Source: Haberlea rhodopensis (lineage: Eukaryota > Streptophyta > Magnoliopsida > Lamiales > Gesneriaceae). Taken from it: DNA of 64,000 nucleotides. Positions 22,838 to 34,321 of the stretch are shown one piece after another; within the stretch, counting starts at the first letter, position 1, and every line of letters begins with the position of its first letter. The translations under genes and the position numbers were made by a program. The DNA is taken from contig CAJQUN010000340.1 in the NCBI GenBank assembly GCA_907163345.1, positions 1 to 64,000 on the forward strand, in the 5' to 3' direction. The notes beneath the pieces are model-generated. The model had not been told where the DNA came from, made no database searches, and was given only the letters and a program-made list of their open reading frames with translations.

Positions 22838-24175
22838 ACTTTTAACTGTGCATTGTGAATTAATATATATGTTAATGTCCTTAGATTAATATTGTATTAT
22901 TCTTAAAGATGTCCCTAGTCAAGTATTATCATGAAAGGGATAATGATAATACGTAGAGACTAGTATGTGTTGATCGATGAATTGTTCATTGATATGAGAT
23001 ATCAAATCAACATATGGGTACATGTTAGAGAACGATGTACTGGACAGACCCACCATGAGAATGCAACATGGATAGTTATATTCGTCATATGCAATTCTCA
23101 TAGTGATAATAATGTATGTAATCCTTACGACTTGTGATCATCAGAGATCCCAACATAAGGAGTTATGTATCTTGATATCGTCAAACGTTACCCGTAACAG
23201 GGTAATCTATAAAGGCGACTATTGGATACACTACGAATTATGTAGAGGGATGTTGACTGATCGAGATAGGATTTGTCCCTCCTATATAACAGGAGATGTG
23301 TTTGGCCCTTGATCAAGTGAGAACTAAAATGCATGGCCATGCTCGAATGAGTCGATATGAGATATCGAGCTTATTCGTTTATTCTAGTTCTACTTGGGGC
23401 TCAAGAAATAAAGATTGGATATACGAGTATGACTATTCCATGACTCGTGTTCAATCTAAACACAAAGGACAAAGGGATTAAGTTACATGATTAATATTAT
23501 CACAAGTTCTAAAGGTTATGTCGAGTCATTGACATTCTCGTAATTTGGGTAGAATCGATGTGTTGCTAGATACCGCTCAATGCTTGCGACATAAAATGAG
23601 ATTTTATGTCACTGCCAACATTACGAGATCCTATCGGGTCGCACAAAAGATTAAATCGATAAGGGAAATTAAATTCATTGGATGAATTAATTAATTAAGA
23701 AGAGTCTTAATTAAGTGATTAAAGGTTTTTAATTAAATCATGGGTTTGGGCCCATAAGACTTTAAGAAAGTCTTGAACCTTAATTAAAAGCCTTATAATA
23801 TAAATAAGAGGTTTTGATTAATTGTTAATCACACTTTCATATCATTGTTTTGATATCAAACCCTAGCCTCCACCTCAAGCTCTCTCTCGGCCGAACCCTA
23901 GAAGCCGTGAGCTTCTCCATCGCCGCCGTCTTTCCTTGGTGGTTCATGGTGGTCGTTGATCGGTTATTGTAACCGTGAGCCTTGTTTGTTCAAGAATAAG
24001 TCTAGCAACTTGTTCTTGAACGTCCCTTTCGATTTGATCGTGTGGATACCGTAGAGATGAAGGTGAAAACTTTCGTTTGTGACTCGGAGTTCGTTGGACG
24101 TGCTGCTCCGTGGAATCTGCTTCAAACACGCTACAAGGGTGAGACCTTCGTATACCTTAATCCGATATGATAACC
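22838..24175 (+). repeat. Copia CA 3' LTR, remainder, cut at its 3' end
   Basis: Continues the LTR after G2. It matches 24970-26300 of the next LTR except in the stretch after CCTAGCCTCCACC (about 23870-23990), where CA and CB LTRs diverge clearly. It stops at GATATGATAACC, about 75 bp before the expected TACA end, and joins internal pol sequence. Confidence 0.9.
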
Positions 24176-24178
24176 ATA
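24172..24178. other. Deletion junction: LTR joined to RNase H region
   Basis: The left side is LTR sequence (GATATGATAACC) and the right side is the pol segment CCATACGCGTCAGC, found intact at 12209 and 31524. Only CC is shared, so the join looks like end joining. It removed the LTR end and most of one internal region, roughly 5-7 kb judging from CB. Confidence 0.85.
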
Positions 24179-24849
24179 CGCGTCAGCTATTGGATCTATC
24201 ATGTATGCCATGATATGTACTCGTCCCGATGTATCGTATGCTTTGAGCATGACGAGCAGATATCAAGTTGATCCAGGTGAAGGTCACTGGATTGCTGTCA
24301 AGAATATCCTAAAGTACTTGAGAATGACTAAGGATACATTCTTGATTTATGGAGGTGAGGAAGAGCTCAATGTAATGGGTTACACTGATGCAAGCTTCCA
24401 AACCGACAAAGATGATGTTCGATCGCAATCTGGATATGTGTATTGCCTGAATGGAGGTGCTGTGAGCTGGAAGAGTTCAAAGCAAGAAACAGTAGCCGAT
24501 TCTACAACGGAAGCTGAGTATATTGCTGCCTCGGATGCAGCAAAGGAAGCTGTTTGGATGAGGAAGTTCATTTCTGAACTTGGAGTGGTGCCTAGCATTA
24601 AGATCCGATAGAACTCTATTGTGACAACAATGGAGCGATCGCATTGGCTAAGGAACCAAGATCTCACCAAAGATCCAAGCACATACTTAGACGTTTCCAT
24701 TTCATTCGAGAAATCGTTGAAAGGGGAGATGTTAAAATATGCAAAGTACCAACAGATGATAATATATCTGACCCATTGACGAAGCCGCTGTCACAGCAGA
24801 AGCATGATCGTCATACAAGATCTCTAGGCATTAGGTATATGTCTGAGTG
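24174..24849 (+). pseudogene. Copia CB' RNase H remnant (3' end of pol)
   Basis: Encodes the RNase H end of a copia pol: MYAMICTRPDVSYALSM, GYTDASFQTDKDD, STTEAEYIAASDAAKEA and, after a frameshift, the SHQRSKHILRRFHFI and DPLTKPLSQQ tail. It carries the same one-base loss as CB (PSIKIR then stop, where CA reads PSIKDPIELYCD), so CB' and CB share a recent ancestor after CA split off. Everything upstream was lost at the 24175 junction. Confidence 0.92.
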
Positions 24850-24871
24850 ATCTTAGTGCAAGTGGGAGATT

Positions 24872-26374
24872 TGTTGGGATATGCCCTAAGACAAGTCATT
24901 AGATGATTGTTTAAGACATACAATGTTTATGGATTTATGAATGGCAATTCATTATTATATATTATTCTTTTAACTGTGCATTGTGAATTAATATATATGT
25001 TAACGTCCTTAGAATAATATTGTATTATTCGTAAAGATGTCCCTAGTCAAGTATTATCATGAATAGGGATAATGATAATACGTAGAGACTAGTATATGTT
25101 GATCGATGAATTGTTCATTGATATGAGATATCAAATCAACATATGGGTACATGTTAGAGAACGATGTACTGGACAGACCCACCATGAGAATGCAACATGG
25201 ATAGTTATATGATCGTCATATGCAATTCTCATAGTGATAATAATGTATGTAATCCTTACGACTTGTGATCATCAGAGATCCCAACATAAGGAGTTATGTA
25301 TCTTGATATCGTCAAACGTTACCCGTAACAGGGTAATCTATAAAGGCGACTATTGGATACACTACGAATTATGTAGAGGGATGTTGACTGATCGAGATAG
25401 GATTTGTCCCTCCTATATAACAGGAGATGTGTTTGGCCCTTGATCAAGTAAGAACTAAAATGCATGGCCATGCTCGAATGAGTCGATATGAGATATCGAG
25501 CTTATTCGTTTATTCTAGTTCTACTTGGGGATCAAGAAATAAAGATTGGATATACGAGTATGACTATTCCATGACTCGTGTTCAATCTAAACACAAAGGA
25601 CAAAGGGATTAAGTTACATGATTAATATTATCACAAGTTCTAAAGGTTATGTCGAGTCATTGACATTCTTGTAATTTGGGTAGCATCGATGTGTTGCTAG
25701 ATACCGCTCAATGCTTGCGACATAAAATGAGATTTTATGTCACTGCCAACATTACGAGATCCTATCGGGTCGCACAAAAGATTAAATCGATAAGGGAAAT
25801 TAAATTCATTGGATGAATTAATTAATTAAGAAGAGTCTTAATTAAGTGATTAAAAGGTTTTAATTAAATCATGGGTTTGGGCCCATAAGACTTTAAGAAA
25901 GTCTTGAACCTTAATTAAAAGCCTTATAATATAAATAAGAGGTTTTGATTAATTGTTAATCATACTTTCATATCATTGTTTGATATCAAACCCTAGCCTC
26001 CACTTCAAGCTCCTCTCGGCCGCCTCTTCCTTCACTCCTCACGGCCGCCGTCGGTTGTGCTAGGGTTTTGGTTGGCCGTCGTTAATCGGTTTTGAACCGA
26101 GAGCTCGATTTTGGTTTAAGAACTTGTCTAGTAACTTGTTCTTAAATCCCCTTTCGATTTGATCGTGTGGATACCGTAGAGACGAAGGTGAAAACTTTCG
26201 TTTGTGACTCGGAGTTCGTTGGACGTGCTGCTCCGTGGAATCTGCTTCAAACACGCTACAAGGGTGAGACACTTGTTATTACTTAATCCGATATGATAAC
26301 CTATGTATAGATCCGGTGTTAGTAATCCTAAAAAATTAATTCCGCTGCGTTGTATGCTCTATGGATTACTTACA
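24872..26374 (+). repeat. Copia CB 5' LTR (shared with CB')
   Basis: 1503 bp, TGTTGGGATATG to GGATTACTTACA. It differs from the right LTR at only three or four places (for example TTAACGTCC against TTAATGTCC). An AAACCCTAG telo-box-like motif lies near 25989. Confidence 0.95.
25925..25936 (+). promoter_or_regulatory. Candidate TATA box in CB 5' LTR
   Basis: TATAATATAAATAAGAGG lies about 1.05 kb into the LTR, upstream of the telo-box-like AAACCCTAG and the CTCGGCCGC-rich segment that would be 5' transcript. Position and sequence suit a core promoter, but no start site can be read from sequence alone. Confidence 0.5.
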
Positions 26375-26375
26375 G

Positions 26376-26387
26376 TGGTATCAGAGC
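26376..26387 (+). other. Copia CB primer-binding site (tRNA-iMet)
   Basis: TGGTATCAGAGC one base after the LTR end TACA. Complementary to initiator tRNA-Met. Confidence 0.92.
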
Positions 26388-28252
26388 CGTGTACAAGGCT
26401 CATATCGGATTTATGTGATTAAATTGTGTTAATCATATTAGAATTAATATTGCATGCTAATTGAAACTGTTTAAATTCATATATGATAAGAAATTAATTT
26501 TAGTTTATGAAAATCATCGTAGTAATTGTATTTGATATAATTGGCGAATAAAATTATTTATTGAGCATAAAAATTTCGGCCACCACCATCACAAATATCA
26601 CCATGGCTAGCCACATGAGGGCTAGGGTTTTCGAATCCTTGGCTCGAGATAGCTTAGTCGTTGTGGCTAATAATTGTGCATGGAAGTGTCGAATATTAAT
26701 TAGGGTTTAGAACCCATTGGACGTGACGGCTAGCTCATGACGGCTAGGGTTTCGAACCCTAATAGCCGTGCATGGCTCGACCATCATCGCCTTATTTTCT
26801 ATAGTTTTGATGCTTGGATGAGTTTTGAACTCCTTGACTCGATAATGGTTCACGCATGCATGGATTAGTAACTTTACCACATGAGAGCAAGGTTTTTCGA
26901 ACACTTAGCTGGAGATGGTTGAGCGAACCCCGTACATGGCATGACCGTGAAACGTGGCTAACAAATTCCAGCGTTTAAAACAAGATGGCTCGATAAAAAT
27001 GGATAAACGTGCGAGGCGGCTAGGGTTGGAACCCTAGCGCCGCCGCCGCATGAGCCATGGCTCGGCCATGGGCTAGGGTTTCGAACCCTAGGCCCACTAT
27101 TGGTCCAGCCGTGTGCCTCATGGTTCGAACCATGGTGGTTCGTGTTAGTCGCTTTAGTTCGTGGCATGTGATGTCCCGAGCGTACGATAATTTTTCAAAA
27201 ATTATATTACAGTTTTAATTAGAATTAAATTTAAAATGTTTAGAATTTTTAATTAATTAAATGTTAATGCACGCTTTATGTGTTGTTTGAGCATGGTGCG
27301 TGGTTATAGCCCTTTGACCTATTAGATAGGATTTGTGGATGTTTGTAATTTATAATACGACCTGCGTGTCGTGCCTTTCTCTATTTCATTCAATATGTAA
27401 TCCCTCCCCTATGTTCCCCTCGAATGTGAATCGAGGAATTCTATATCTTGTAAATAGTGTAGTTTATTTTATTGATGGTGATCAATGAAGATGGAGCATC
27501 GTGCCGGGATGAGGATGCCATTCACAAATTGGAGCCAAGGAAGGTGCTTGTGAAGTTACCTTAGGTTGACTCATAGGATTTTCTCATTGCCTTGAGAAAA
27601 TCATTAGTATGGGCTATAACCATGTCACGTTTAATTATGTATGTTGATGCATGATTTATCTTATGTTTTAGTTTGATAATAGTATTACACATATATGTAG
27701 ATATGTATACAACTATATGTAGTGGACATATTTTAAATTATCAAATTAATCATGAGATCAATAAATCCCTCTAAAATATTAAGTTTTAGATGCCTTCCAA
27801 AATAAAAGTACTCGTCAATAACTTCGATTGTACATGTGTGGGTTTGCCAAAGCAAAGCACTGTGGCAATCTTAGTAAGGCGCGAAAGGATAAAAGTGATA
27901 TCCGTCATACTTTAATTGGGTACGACTTAACTAGGTTATCTCAATAGGATTGGGAACCTAGAGGCATGGGTTGGATTATAATTCATTTAATGAATTGAAC
28001 AAAGTGTTGTTCGTCCAACTATCCAAGAATTATATGTGATATAATTGACAAAGTGTTGTCTACCTAAATAACCGAGTCTTGGGCGATTAGCCAAAGCTAA
28101 CTCAAGATTAGGCGAAATATGGATCTTGGCCCACTAAAGGTTTCGAGGGTTGATAATTTTTCAAACAAAATAGTGGGAGTATCATTTAATATAAGACCAT
28201 GTTAAATGATTAAATCATAAACTTATTTTGCATATTTATATTGTAGATATCC
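26388..28252 (+). other. Copia CB untranslated leader (1.87 kb)
   Basis: A long leader between primer site and gag with no convincing ORF. 26620-27140 holds several copies of an AGGGTTTCGAACCCT-type inverted repeat. It ends with the conserved GTGGGAGTATCATTTAATATAAG segment and ATCCATGGC start context. CC (37473-39065) has a homologous leader. Confidence 0.85.
26620..27140. repeat. AGGGTT-TCG-AACCCT inverted repeats in CB leader
   Basis: Copies, exact or decayed, lie near 26622, 26701, 26745, 26895, 27025 and 27072, with a shorter GGTTCGAACC at 27123. Each half contains telomere-like GGGTT/AACCC. They alternate with GCATGG and GCCGCC stretches. Confidence 0.75.
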
Positions 28253-31200
28253 ATGGCAACTAACAACGTTACTAGCACTTTATCACTGCGATCGGTCCTT
28301 GAGAAGGACAAATTAAATGGGACGAATTTCCTAGACTGGCATAGGAACTTGAGGATAGTCCTCAAACAAGAAAAGAAACAATATGTCCTAGAGGAACCCT
28401 TACCCGCTGAGGAACCTCCCCTAACGGCTACAAGAACCGAAAAGGATGCTTACAAGAAGCATCAGAGTGACGCACTTGATGTTGGGTGCCTCATGCTTGC
28501 CACCATGAACTCTGAGCTTCAGAAGCAACATGAGGAAATGGAGGCGTTCGATATGATCGAACACTTAAAGCAGTTGTACCAACAGCAAGCTAGACAAGAG
28601 AGGTATGACGTCTCTAAAGCGTTATTCCAGTGCAGGATGGTAGAAGGAAGCTTAGTTGGAACTCATGTGCTCAAGATGATTGGGTACATTGAGAATCTGG
28701 ACAAGCTAGGTTTTCCATTGGACCAAGAGTTGGCCACCGATGTGATCTTGCAATCGTTGCCTGAAAGCTTCAGTCAATTTGTAGTAAATTACAATATGAC
28801 TGACATGGAAAAGACTCTACCACAGTTGCTTGGTATGTTGAGAACATATGAAGCAAATACTAAGAAGACTAAGGCCACAAATGTCCTTATTGTGAATAAG
28901 GGCAAAGGAAGGGCCAAAGCTAAAGGCAACAAGAAAGCAAAGAAAGTCTTTGCTAAATCTAAGCCAAAGTCTTCTGCACTAAAGCCAAAGGGAGGGATAG
29001 CAAAGGAAGGGAACTGTTTCCATTGCGGTGAGACCGGCCATTGGAAAAGGAACTGCAAAGTATATCTGGAGGATCTAAAGAAAGGAAGTGTGACTTCCGC
29101 TTCAGGTATTTTTGTTATAGAAGTCAATTTATCTACTTCTTCATCATGGGTATTAGATACTGGATGTGGATCTCACATTTGTGTAAATGTGCAGGATCTC
29201 AAAAGGAGTAGGACATTGGCGAAAGGTGAAGTTGATCTCCGAGTTGGAAATGGAGCAAGAGTTGCTGCATTAGCTATAGGAGATTATCATTTAGCTTTAC
29301 CTTCTGGTTTATCACTGATTTTGAAAGATTGTTATTTTGTGCCTTCTATTACTAAAAACATAATATCTATTTCTTGTTTGGACAAGTATGGTTTTTCATT
29401 TATAATAAAGGACAATTGTTGTTCTATTTATTTAAATGATATGTTTTATGCTAGTGCACAAATGGTGAATGGTCTTTATGTATTAAATCTTGATATGCCT
29501 ATCTATAACATAAATACTAAAAGGATTAAAAATAATGATTGTAATCCGACTTATCTCTGGCACTGTCGCTTGGGCCACATAAACGAGAACCGCATATCTA
29601 ACTTCATAAGGATGGAGTATTAGATTCATTTGATTTTGAATCATATGAAACATGCGAATCTTGTTTAATGGGCAAGATGACTAAAGCCCCTTTCAAGGGA
29701 CATGTTGAAAGGGCAAATGTTTTATTGGGACTAATACATAGTGATGTATGTGGACCAATAAGTACACAAGCTAGAGGTGGTTTTCAATACTTCGTTACAT
29801 TTACTGATGACATCAGTAGATATGGGTATGTGTACCTAATGAAACATAAACATGAAACCTTTGAAAAGTTCAAAGATTTCAAGAATGAAGTACAAAACCA
29901 ACTTGGCAAAAGTATCAAAATCCTTCGATCAGATCGAGGAGGTGAATACTTAAGCCAAGAGTTTCATGACTATCTAAAGGAGTGTGGGATAGTCCCACAA
30001 CTCACTCCTCTGTATACTCCACAATGGAATATCCGAGAGGAGAAATCGAACCTTGTTAGACATGGTTAGATCAATGATGAGTCATGCAGATCTTCCGATA
30101 TCGTTTTGGGGACACGCTCTAGAAACAACAATTTTCTTACTGAACCGTGTTCCATCTAATCACTGAAAAAGACCCCATATGAGATATGGATTGGGAAGCG
30201 TCCTAGTATGTCTTTTATGAAGATTTGGGGTTGTGAGGCTTTCGTTAGACGTCACGCCACTAACAAACTTGGACCCAAATCTGATAAGTGTTTATTTGTG
30301 GGTATCTTAAGGAAACGAAAGGGTACTATTTCTATTATCCCACCGAGAACAAAGTAGTTGTTGCTCGGACTGGTGTATTTCTTGAAAGAGAATTTATTTC
30401 TAGAAAAACCAGTGGGAGAAAAATAGAACTTAGTGAAGTTCAACCACAAGAAAACACTGAATCTGAGATTGAGATGGAAACAGAGCAGGCACCACAAGCT
30501 GTTGTGGAAGAAGCACCTGCTCAAGAGACACAAGCCCAGCGTAGGTCTGTAAGAGAACACCGGGAGCCACAGAGATATGGATTTCTTGTGACTCAACAAG
30601 GTGACTTACTACTTATTGATGAGGATGAGCCGTCATCTTATCAACAAGCTATAATGGGCAATGATTCTGAGAAATGGCAAGAGGCCATGAAATCTGAGAT
30701 GGAATCCATGTATGCAAACCAAGTATGGACTTTGGTTGATCCACCTGAAGGGGTACGACCCATAGGGTGCAAATGGATTTTCAAGAAAAAGACCGATATG
30801 GATGGTAACGTACAAACCTATAAAGGTCGGCTGGTTGCAAAAGGATTCAAACAAATTCATGGTATTGACTATGATGAAACCTTTTCACCAGTGGCCATGG
30901 TTAAATCCATTAGGATCTTACTTGCAATAACTGCATTTCATGATTATGAAATATGGCAGATGGATGTCAAAACAGCTTTCCTTAATGGAAATCTGCTCGA
31001 GGATGTGTACATGACACAGCCCGAGGGTTTTGTCGATCCAAAGGATGCTGGAAAGATATGCAAGCTACAACGATCCATTTATGGATTGAAGCAAGCTTCT
31101 CGGAGTTGGAATCTTCGTTTTGATGATGCAATCAAAGAGTTTGGTTTTATCAAAAATGAAGATGAACCTTGTGTCTACAAGAAGGTCAGTGGGAGCGTAA

Positions 31201-32200
31201 TCATTTTCCTAGTGTTGTATGTAGATGACATACTTCTTATTGGAAATCATATCCCTGCATTGCAATCTGTAAAGATTTGGCTAGGGAACTGCTTTTCGAT
31301 GAAAGACTTAGGAGAAGCCACCTGTGTATTAGGAATCAAGATCTATAGAGATAGATCGAGAAGGCTTCTTGGTCTAAGTCAAAGTACATACATAGACAAG
31401 GTGCTTAAAAGGTTTAGCATGCAAGAATCCAAGAAAGGATTCGTGCCTATGACACATGGTATTTATCTCTCGAAGGAACAGTGTCCTTCAACTCCAGATG
31501 AGAGACAACGCATGAGTAAGATTCCATACGCGTCAGCTATTGGATCTATCATGTATGCCATGATATGTACTCGTCCCGATGTATCGTATGCTTTGAGCAT
31601 GACGAGCAGATATCAAGTTGATCCAGGTGAAGGTCACTGGATTGCTGTCAAGAATATCCTAAAGTACTTGAGAAGGACTAAGGATACATTCTTGATTTAT
31701 GGAGGTGAGGAAGAGCTCAATGTAATGGGTTACACTGATGCAAGCTTCCAAACCGACAAAGATGATGTTCGATCGCAATCTGGATATGTGTATTGCCTGA
31801 ATGGAGGTGCTGTGAGCTGGAAGAGTTCAAAGCAAGAAACAGTAGCCGATTCTACAACGGAAGCTGAGTATATTGCTGCCTCGGATGCAGCAAAGGAAGC
31901 TGTTTGGATGAGGAAGTTCATTTCTGAACTTGGAGTGGTGCCTAGCATTAAGATCCGATAGAACTCTATTGTGACAACAATGGAGCGATCGCATTGGCTA
32001 AGGAACCAAGATCTCACCAAAGATCCAAGCACATACTTAGACGTTTCCATTTCATTCGAGAAATCGTGGAAAGGGGAGATGTTAAAATATGCAAAGTACC
32101 AACAGATGATAATATATCTGACCCATTGACGAAGCCGCTGTCACAGCAGAAGCATGATCGTCATACAAGATCTCTAGGCATTAGGTATATGTCTGAGTGA
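28253..32200 (+). pseudogene. Copia CB gag-pol, several frameshifts
   Basis: Same polyprotein as CA, start ATG at 28253. Frame 28253-29623 covers Gag, zinc knuckle CFHCGETGHWKRNC, protease DTGCGSH and the integrase zinc site, then loses one base near 29600. 29668-30069 holds the integrase core (SDRGGEYLSQEF), then a short deletion near 30030 removes part of the Glu segment. More indels follow near 30160 and 30300. 30288-31961 is a 557-codon frame with reverse transcriptase (LYVDDILLIG) and most of RNase H. A one-base loss near 31950 shifts the last part (31994-32200). Not functional. Confidence 0.93.
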
Positions 32201-32209
32201 TCTTAGTGC

Positions 32210-32221
32210 AAGTGGGAGATT
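32210..32221 (+). other. Copia CB polypurine tract
   Basis: AAGTGGGAGATTT before the 3' LTR, the same as in CA and CB'. Confidence 0.8.
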
Positions 32222-33725
32222 TGTTGGGATATGCCCTAAGACAAGTCATTAGATGATTGTTTAAGACATACAATGTTTATGGATTTATGAATGGCAATTC
32301 ATTATTATATATTATTCTTTTAACTGTGCATTGTGAATTAATATATATGTTAATGTCCTTAGAATAATATTGTATTATTCGTAAAGATGTCCCTAGTCAA
32401 GTATTATCATGAATAGGGATAATGATAATACGTAGAGACTAGTATATGTTGATCGATGAATTGTTCATTGATATGAGATATCAAATCAACATATGGGTAC
32501 ATGTTAGAGAACGATGTACTGGACAGACCCACCATGAGAATGCAACATGGATAGTTATATGATCGTCATATGCAATTCTCATAGTGATAATAATGTATGT
32601 AATCCTTACGACTTGTGATCATCAGAGATCCCAACATAAGGAGTTATGTATCTTGATATCGTCAAACGTTACCCGTAACAGGGTAATCTATAAAGGCGAC
32701 TATTGGATACACTACGAATTATGTAGAGGGATGTTGACTGATCGAGATAGGATTTGTCCCTCCTATATAACAGGAGATGTGTTTGGCCCTTGATCAAGTA
32801 AGAACTAAAATGCATGGCCATGCTCGAATGAGTCGATATGAGATATCGAGCTTATTCGTTTATTCTAGTTCTACTTGGGGATCAAGAAATAAAGATTGGA
32901 TATACGAGTATGACTATTCCATGACTCGTGTTCAATCTAAACACAAAGGACAAAGGGATTAAGTTACATGATTAATATTATCACAAGTTCTAAAGGTTAT
33001 GTCGAGTCATTGACATTCTTGTAATTTGGGTAGCATCGATGTGTTGCTAGATACCGCTCAATGCTTGCGACATAAAATGAGATTTTATGTCACTGCCAAC
33101 ATTACGAGATCCTATCGGGTCGCACAAAAGATTAAATCGATAAGGGAAATTAAATTCATTGGATGAATTAATTAATTAAGAAGAGTCTTAATTAAGTGAT
33201 TAAAAGGTTTTAATTAAATCATGGGTTTGGGCCCATAAGACTTTAAGAAAGTCTTGAACCTTAATTAAAAGCCTTATAATATAAATAAGAGGTTTTGATT
33301 AATTGTTAATCATACTTTCATATCATTGTTTGATATCAAACCCTAGCCTCCACTTCAAGCTCCTCTCGGCCGCCTCTTCCTTCACTCCTCACGGCCGCCG
33401 TCGGTTGTGCTAGGGTTTTGGTTGGCCGTCGTTAATCGGTTTTGAACCGAGAGCTCGATTTTGGTTTAAGAACTTGTCTAGTAACTTGTTCTTAAATCCC
33501 CTTTCGATTTGATCGTGTGGATACCGTAGAGACGAAGGTGAAAACTTTCATTTGTGACTCGGAGTTCGTTGGACGTGCTGCTCCGTGGAATCTGCTTCAA
33601 ACACGCTACAAGGGTGAGACACTTGTTATTACTTAATCCGATATGATAACCTATGTATAGATCCGGTGTTAGTAATCCTAAAAATTTTAATTCCGCTGCG
33701 TTGTATGCTCTATGGATTACTTACA
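32222..33725 (+). repeat. Copia CB 3' LTR
   Basis: 1504 bp, nearly identical to 24872-26374, ending GGATTACTTACA. What follows is not a primer site but hAT sequence, so this is the right end of the CA/CB chain. Confidence 0.95.
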
Positions 33726-33889
33726 CCACCAACATTGAGGTCAGCAAAAAAATCATAACTTTCATTTAACTCAGGTATTGGTATAGGCAAATTCATTGCC
33801 GAAGATGAACTCAGTGATAGACGAACCGGGACGAGACCCCGACTACGACCCCGGCTACGACCAGCGCCGCTGGTAGATGAAGATGCCAT
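33726..33889 (-). pseudogene. hAT transposase N-terminus, cut by copia CB
   Basis: From the ATG at 33889 the minus strand encodes 54 codons beginning MASSSTSGAGRSRGRSRG and continuing with LPIPIPELNESYDFFADLN before CB interrupts it. A Ser/Arg/Gly-rich start just inside a CCGG-rich end is what I would expect of plant hAT transposases, but the BED zinc finger and RNase H-like catalytic domain would lie further on and are not in the window. Identification rests on the terminal sequence plus context. Confidence 0.65.
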
Positions 33890-34107
33890 TATTATATATA
33901 AATTGTAGATAGCACAATTGAGAGGAAAATATGAGATTGAAGTATAAAATTGTGAGGAGAAGAATGAAAAAATTCACATATTTATAGATTTAAAAAATAT
34001 ATATATATATTTTTTTACAAAAAATAAAATGGAACGTTGGCAACGACTTTATAGCCGTTGCCATGCTGAATATCTAACATTTTTTATTTTTTTATTTTTA
34101 AAATCTA

Positions 34108-34318
34108 ACCGGTTTCGGTTCCGGAACCGGTAGCACCGGAACCGGTAGCACCGGAACCGGTGGTGCTACCGGTTTTGCTTAAAGGAACCGCCCCGGACCG
34201 GTTTGATACCGGTTCCGAGGCTGACTGGAACCGGTTAGTCCGGTTCCGATTTCGGACCGGACTAACCGGTCCGATTTTGGACCTGGTCCGGATCAACCTG
34301 GTCCGATAAGCACCCCTA
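34108..34318. repeat. CCGGTTCCGG subterminal repeats of the hAT end
   Basis: Dense copies of ACCGGTTCCGG, GGAACCGG and GGTCCGAT variants in both orientations, ending at the TAGGGGTGCTTATC terminus. Subterminal repeats of this kind are transposase binding sites in characterised hAT elements. Confidence 0.8.
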
Positions 34319-34321
34319 GGC

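Larger units (their letters stand above)
24872..33725 (+). mobile_element. Copia CB: LTR-internal-LTR unit
   Basis: An 8.85 kb copia element with LTRs at 24872-26374 and 32222-33725, primer site, long leader and a broken gag-pol. Its left LTR also terminates fragment CB'. The 2.2 kb block 24174-26374 recurs at 31524-33725, offset 7350 bp and with only about five differences, so this is part of a tandem chain. The right end lies in a hAT transposase frame; CCACC (33726-33730) is the predicted target duplication, whose partner is outside the window. Confidence 0.93.
33726..34318 (-). mobile_element. hAT DNA transposon, 5' terminal fragment
   Basis: Minus-strand end of a hAT transposon. The terminus reads TAGGGGTGCTTATCGGACC in sense. 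It is followed by 200 bp of CCGGTTCCGG-type repeats, an AT-rich segment with an inverted repeat GGCAACG/CGTTGCC (34039-34062), and the start of a transposase frame. The copia CA/CB chain inserted into that frame at 33725; the rest of the transposon is beyond the left edge of the window. The terminus abuts G4 pol sequence, so the hAT had inserted in G4. Confidence 0.82.

Noticed and set aside
22919..23481. Short frames in the copia LTR recurring at 25234 and 32584
   Set aside because: They are LTR sequence repeated in each copy; no coding signature and they overlap on both strands.
26985..27167. Possible tRNA-like fold in the GGTTCGAACC segments of the copia leader
   Set aside because: GGTTCGAAC resembles a T-arm, but no acceptor, D-arm or anticodon arm can be fitted around any copy.
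33966..34020. AT-rich stretch with TATATATATA as a separate microsatellite or gene promoter
   Set aside because: It fits the AT-rich 5' region of the hAT transposon and is too short to call separately.
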